Assembly: GCA_007119405.1 (NCBI GenBank)
Contig: SKPT01000664.1
Location: 1-13,289 of the forward strand
Origin: Phycisphaeraceae bacterium
GTDB taxonomy: Bacteria; Planctomycetota; Phycisphaerae; Phycisphaerales; Phycisphaeraceae
DNA: 13,289 bases
Direction of reading: 5' to 3'
Shown here in pieces: positions 12,248-13,289 of the stretch. A program made the position numbers and the translations under genes. A model generated the notes under the pieces. The model was not told the origin of the DNA and did not search any database. It saw only the letters and a list, made by a program, of their open reading frames with translations. Numbering within the stretch: the first letter of the stretch is position 1; every line of letters starts with the position of its first letter.

Positions 12248-13289
12248 TCATCTCGCCGCAGCGGCGGTGCTCAAGCCGCGCGTGACCGCCGGTTGGGGGG
12301 TCGCTTTGGTCTGCGGTACCAAAGCTTCGAGCACCATCATGGTGAGGTCGTCACGGGCGGGCACCTCCTGGCGATGATCAGCCAACGCAGCTTGCAGATG
12401 CTGGCTGAGCGATTCGGCGTCACCGGCCGCGGCCTCCAGCAGCGTCTGCCGCAGCCGTGCCCGGCCGAAAAGCGCCCCAGCCGGCGAAGGCGCCTCCGTG
12501 AGCCCGTCCGTGTACAGGACCAGTCGGTCCCCGGCCCGCAGGGGCAGCTCATGCGATTGCCATCGCGCCTCCGGATCAACGCCCAGCAACAAGCCCGTCG
12601 AAGTCAGCTCGCGCAGCTCGTCATCATGGCCAAGCAGGTACGCCGTCTCATGGCCAGCGCTGGCGTACTCGAGCCGGCCCTGGTCCGGCACCCAGCGCAG
12701 GACAATGGCCGAGGCGAAGTCCTCGTCGAGGGTGACGTGGTGGAACCGCCGATTGATGCGCTGGAGAATCGTGGCCGGGTCCGTCTCGGCGTCGCCAACG
12801 GCTGCGAGCAGGGCCTTGAGGATCGCGGCCCCCATGGCCGCGGGCACGCCATGACCCGTCACGTCCGCCAGGAACACGAGCCAACTGCCATCGGGCAGGC
12901 GGATCAGATCGTGGTGATCACCGCCGACCTCGCTGGCCGGCTCGGCCAGCATCGCCAGACGCAGGCCCTCGACCGCCGCCGGCTGGGGGCGCAGGTGCTC
13001 CTGAATCCGCTTGGCCCGGGCAAGCTGGTGGTGCCGCTGGTGCTCGGCATGCGCGAGCGACCGGCTCATCGCGTTGATCTCGCCAGCCAGGTACTGGAAC
13101 TCCGTGCTCGTGGGCACGGGCGTCTGCGTACCCAACTCACCCCGAGCGATTTGACGGACCGTTTGCACCAGGTAACCATTCACACCGATCAGAGCAGCAA
13201 GGGCGAGGTGCGCCCCATGAAGTGCGCCCTGACCGCCTCGGCGATGAACGTGTAAGCCGAGCGCTGCTGCTGGCGGCACGTCTGCAACA
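12248..13289 (-). CDS. SpoIIE/RsbU-type PP2C serine phosphatase with HAMP-like linker, partial at right edge
   Basis: The frame is open to the right edge (346 residues visible) and no start with a ribosome site is seen, so the N-terminus, probably a sensor, is outside. Visible order: a hydrophobic helix (about 21-40 counted from the GTG at 13279), a HAMP-like stretch with RQIARGELG and EFQYLAGEINAMSRSL, a short coiled coil, then the PP2C-SpoIIE domain. Its motifs are all present: EVGGDHHDLI, FLADVTGHGVPAAM, YASAGHETAYLL, GLLLGV, YTDGLTEAPSPAGALFG and RDDLTMMVLE, so the metal-binding Asp residues are kept and it should be active. Such proteins usually dephosphorylate anti-sigma-factor antagonists in partner-switching pathways; no partner gene is in the window. 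It converges with the DUF2318 gene across a 36-base gap with no clear terminator. A link to the metal cluster is not supported. Confidence 0.92.
   Translation of the reverse strand, partial: VADVPPAAALGLHVHRRGGQGALHGAHLALAALIGVNGYLVQTVRQIARGELGTQTPVPTSTEFQYLAGEINAMSRSLAHAEHQRHHQLARAKRIQEHLRPQPAAVEGLRLAMLAEPASEVGGDHHDLIRLPDGSWLVFLADVTGHGVPAAMGAAILKALLAAVGDAETDPATILQRINRRFHHVTLDEDFASAIVLRWVPDQGRLEYASAGHETAYLLGHDDELRELTSTGLLLGVDPEARWQSHELPLRAGDRLVLYTDGLTEAPSPAGALFGRARLRQTLLEAAAGDAESLSQHLQAALADHRQEVPARDDLTMMVLEALVPQTKATPQPAVTRGLSTAAAAR

Overview
This is a high-GC bacterial window dominated by one long, tightly packed minus-strand gene cluster for periplasmic heavy-metal handling and efflux, probably Cu(I)/Ag(I). 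Domain content (RND adaptor fused to DUF3347 and YHS modules, a YHS/DUF2231 protein, a multi-YHS lipoprotein, an extended CusA-like pump), lipoproteins with an outer-membrane factor, and very high GC suggest a Gram-negative, possibly Planctomycetota (Phycisphaerae-like) genome. That placement is inference; nothing here is a taxonomic marker.

Layout on the minus strand, in transcription order from right to left: an exported Arg/Trp/His-rich two-repeat protein (11384-11049); an exported Cys/His-rich protein (10953-10507) behind a plausible promoter; a His-rich lipoprotein with three YHS modules (10278-9421); a YHS - His-rich linker - DUF2231 membrane protein (9399-8614); a CusC/TolC-like outer-membrane lipoprotein (8620-7214); a CusB-like adaptor carrying HMBD, DUF3347 and YHS domains (7203-5065); a 1405-residue CusA/CzcA-family permease with about six extra membrane helices (5014-797); a 43-residue exported peptide ending in a Cys-Pro-Cys-Met motif (714-583); and a membrane-anchored thioredoxin-like protein running off the left edge (476-1).

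On the right, a plus-strand gene (11627-12211) encodes a single-pass DUF2318/FtrD-like five-cysteine protein, divergent from the repeat protein. It converges on a minus-strand SpoIIE/RsbU-type PP2C phosphatase with a HAMP-like linker (13289-12248), cut by the right edge; nothing ties it to the metal cluster.

Proposed working model (inference): secreted Cys- and His-rich proteins (tri-YHS lipoprotein, YHS-DUF2231 protein, small CPC peptide) capture or pass metal in the periplasm. The adaptor's HMBD, DUF3347 and YHS modules hand metal to the RND pump, which expels it through the outer-membrane factor. The thioredoxin-like protein could keep the many exported cysteines reduced. The strongest unusual signal is five YHS/TRASH-like modules in three genes of one cluster, together with an enlarged permease and a tiny exported CxC peptide that length-filtered gene calling would miss. 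No tRNA, rRNA, CRISPR or insertion sequence was seen. No stretch over 300 bases lacks a gene.
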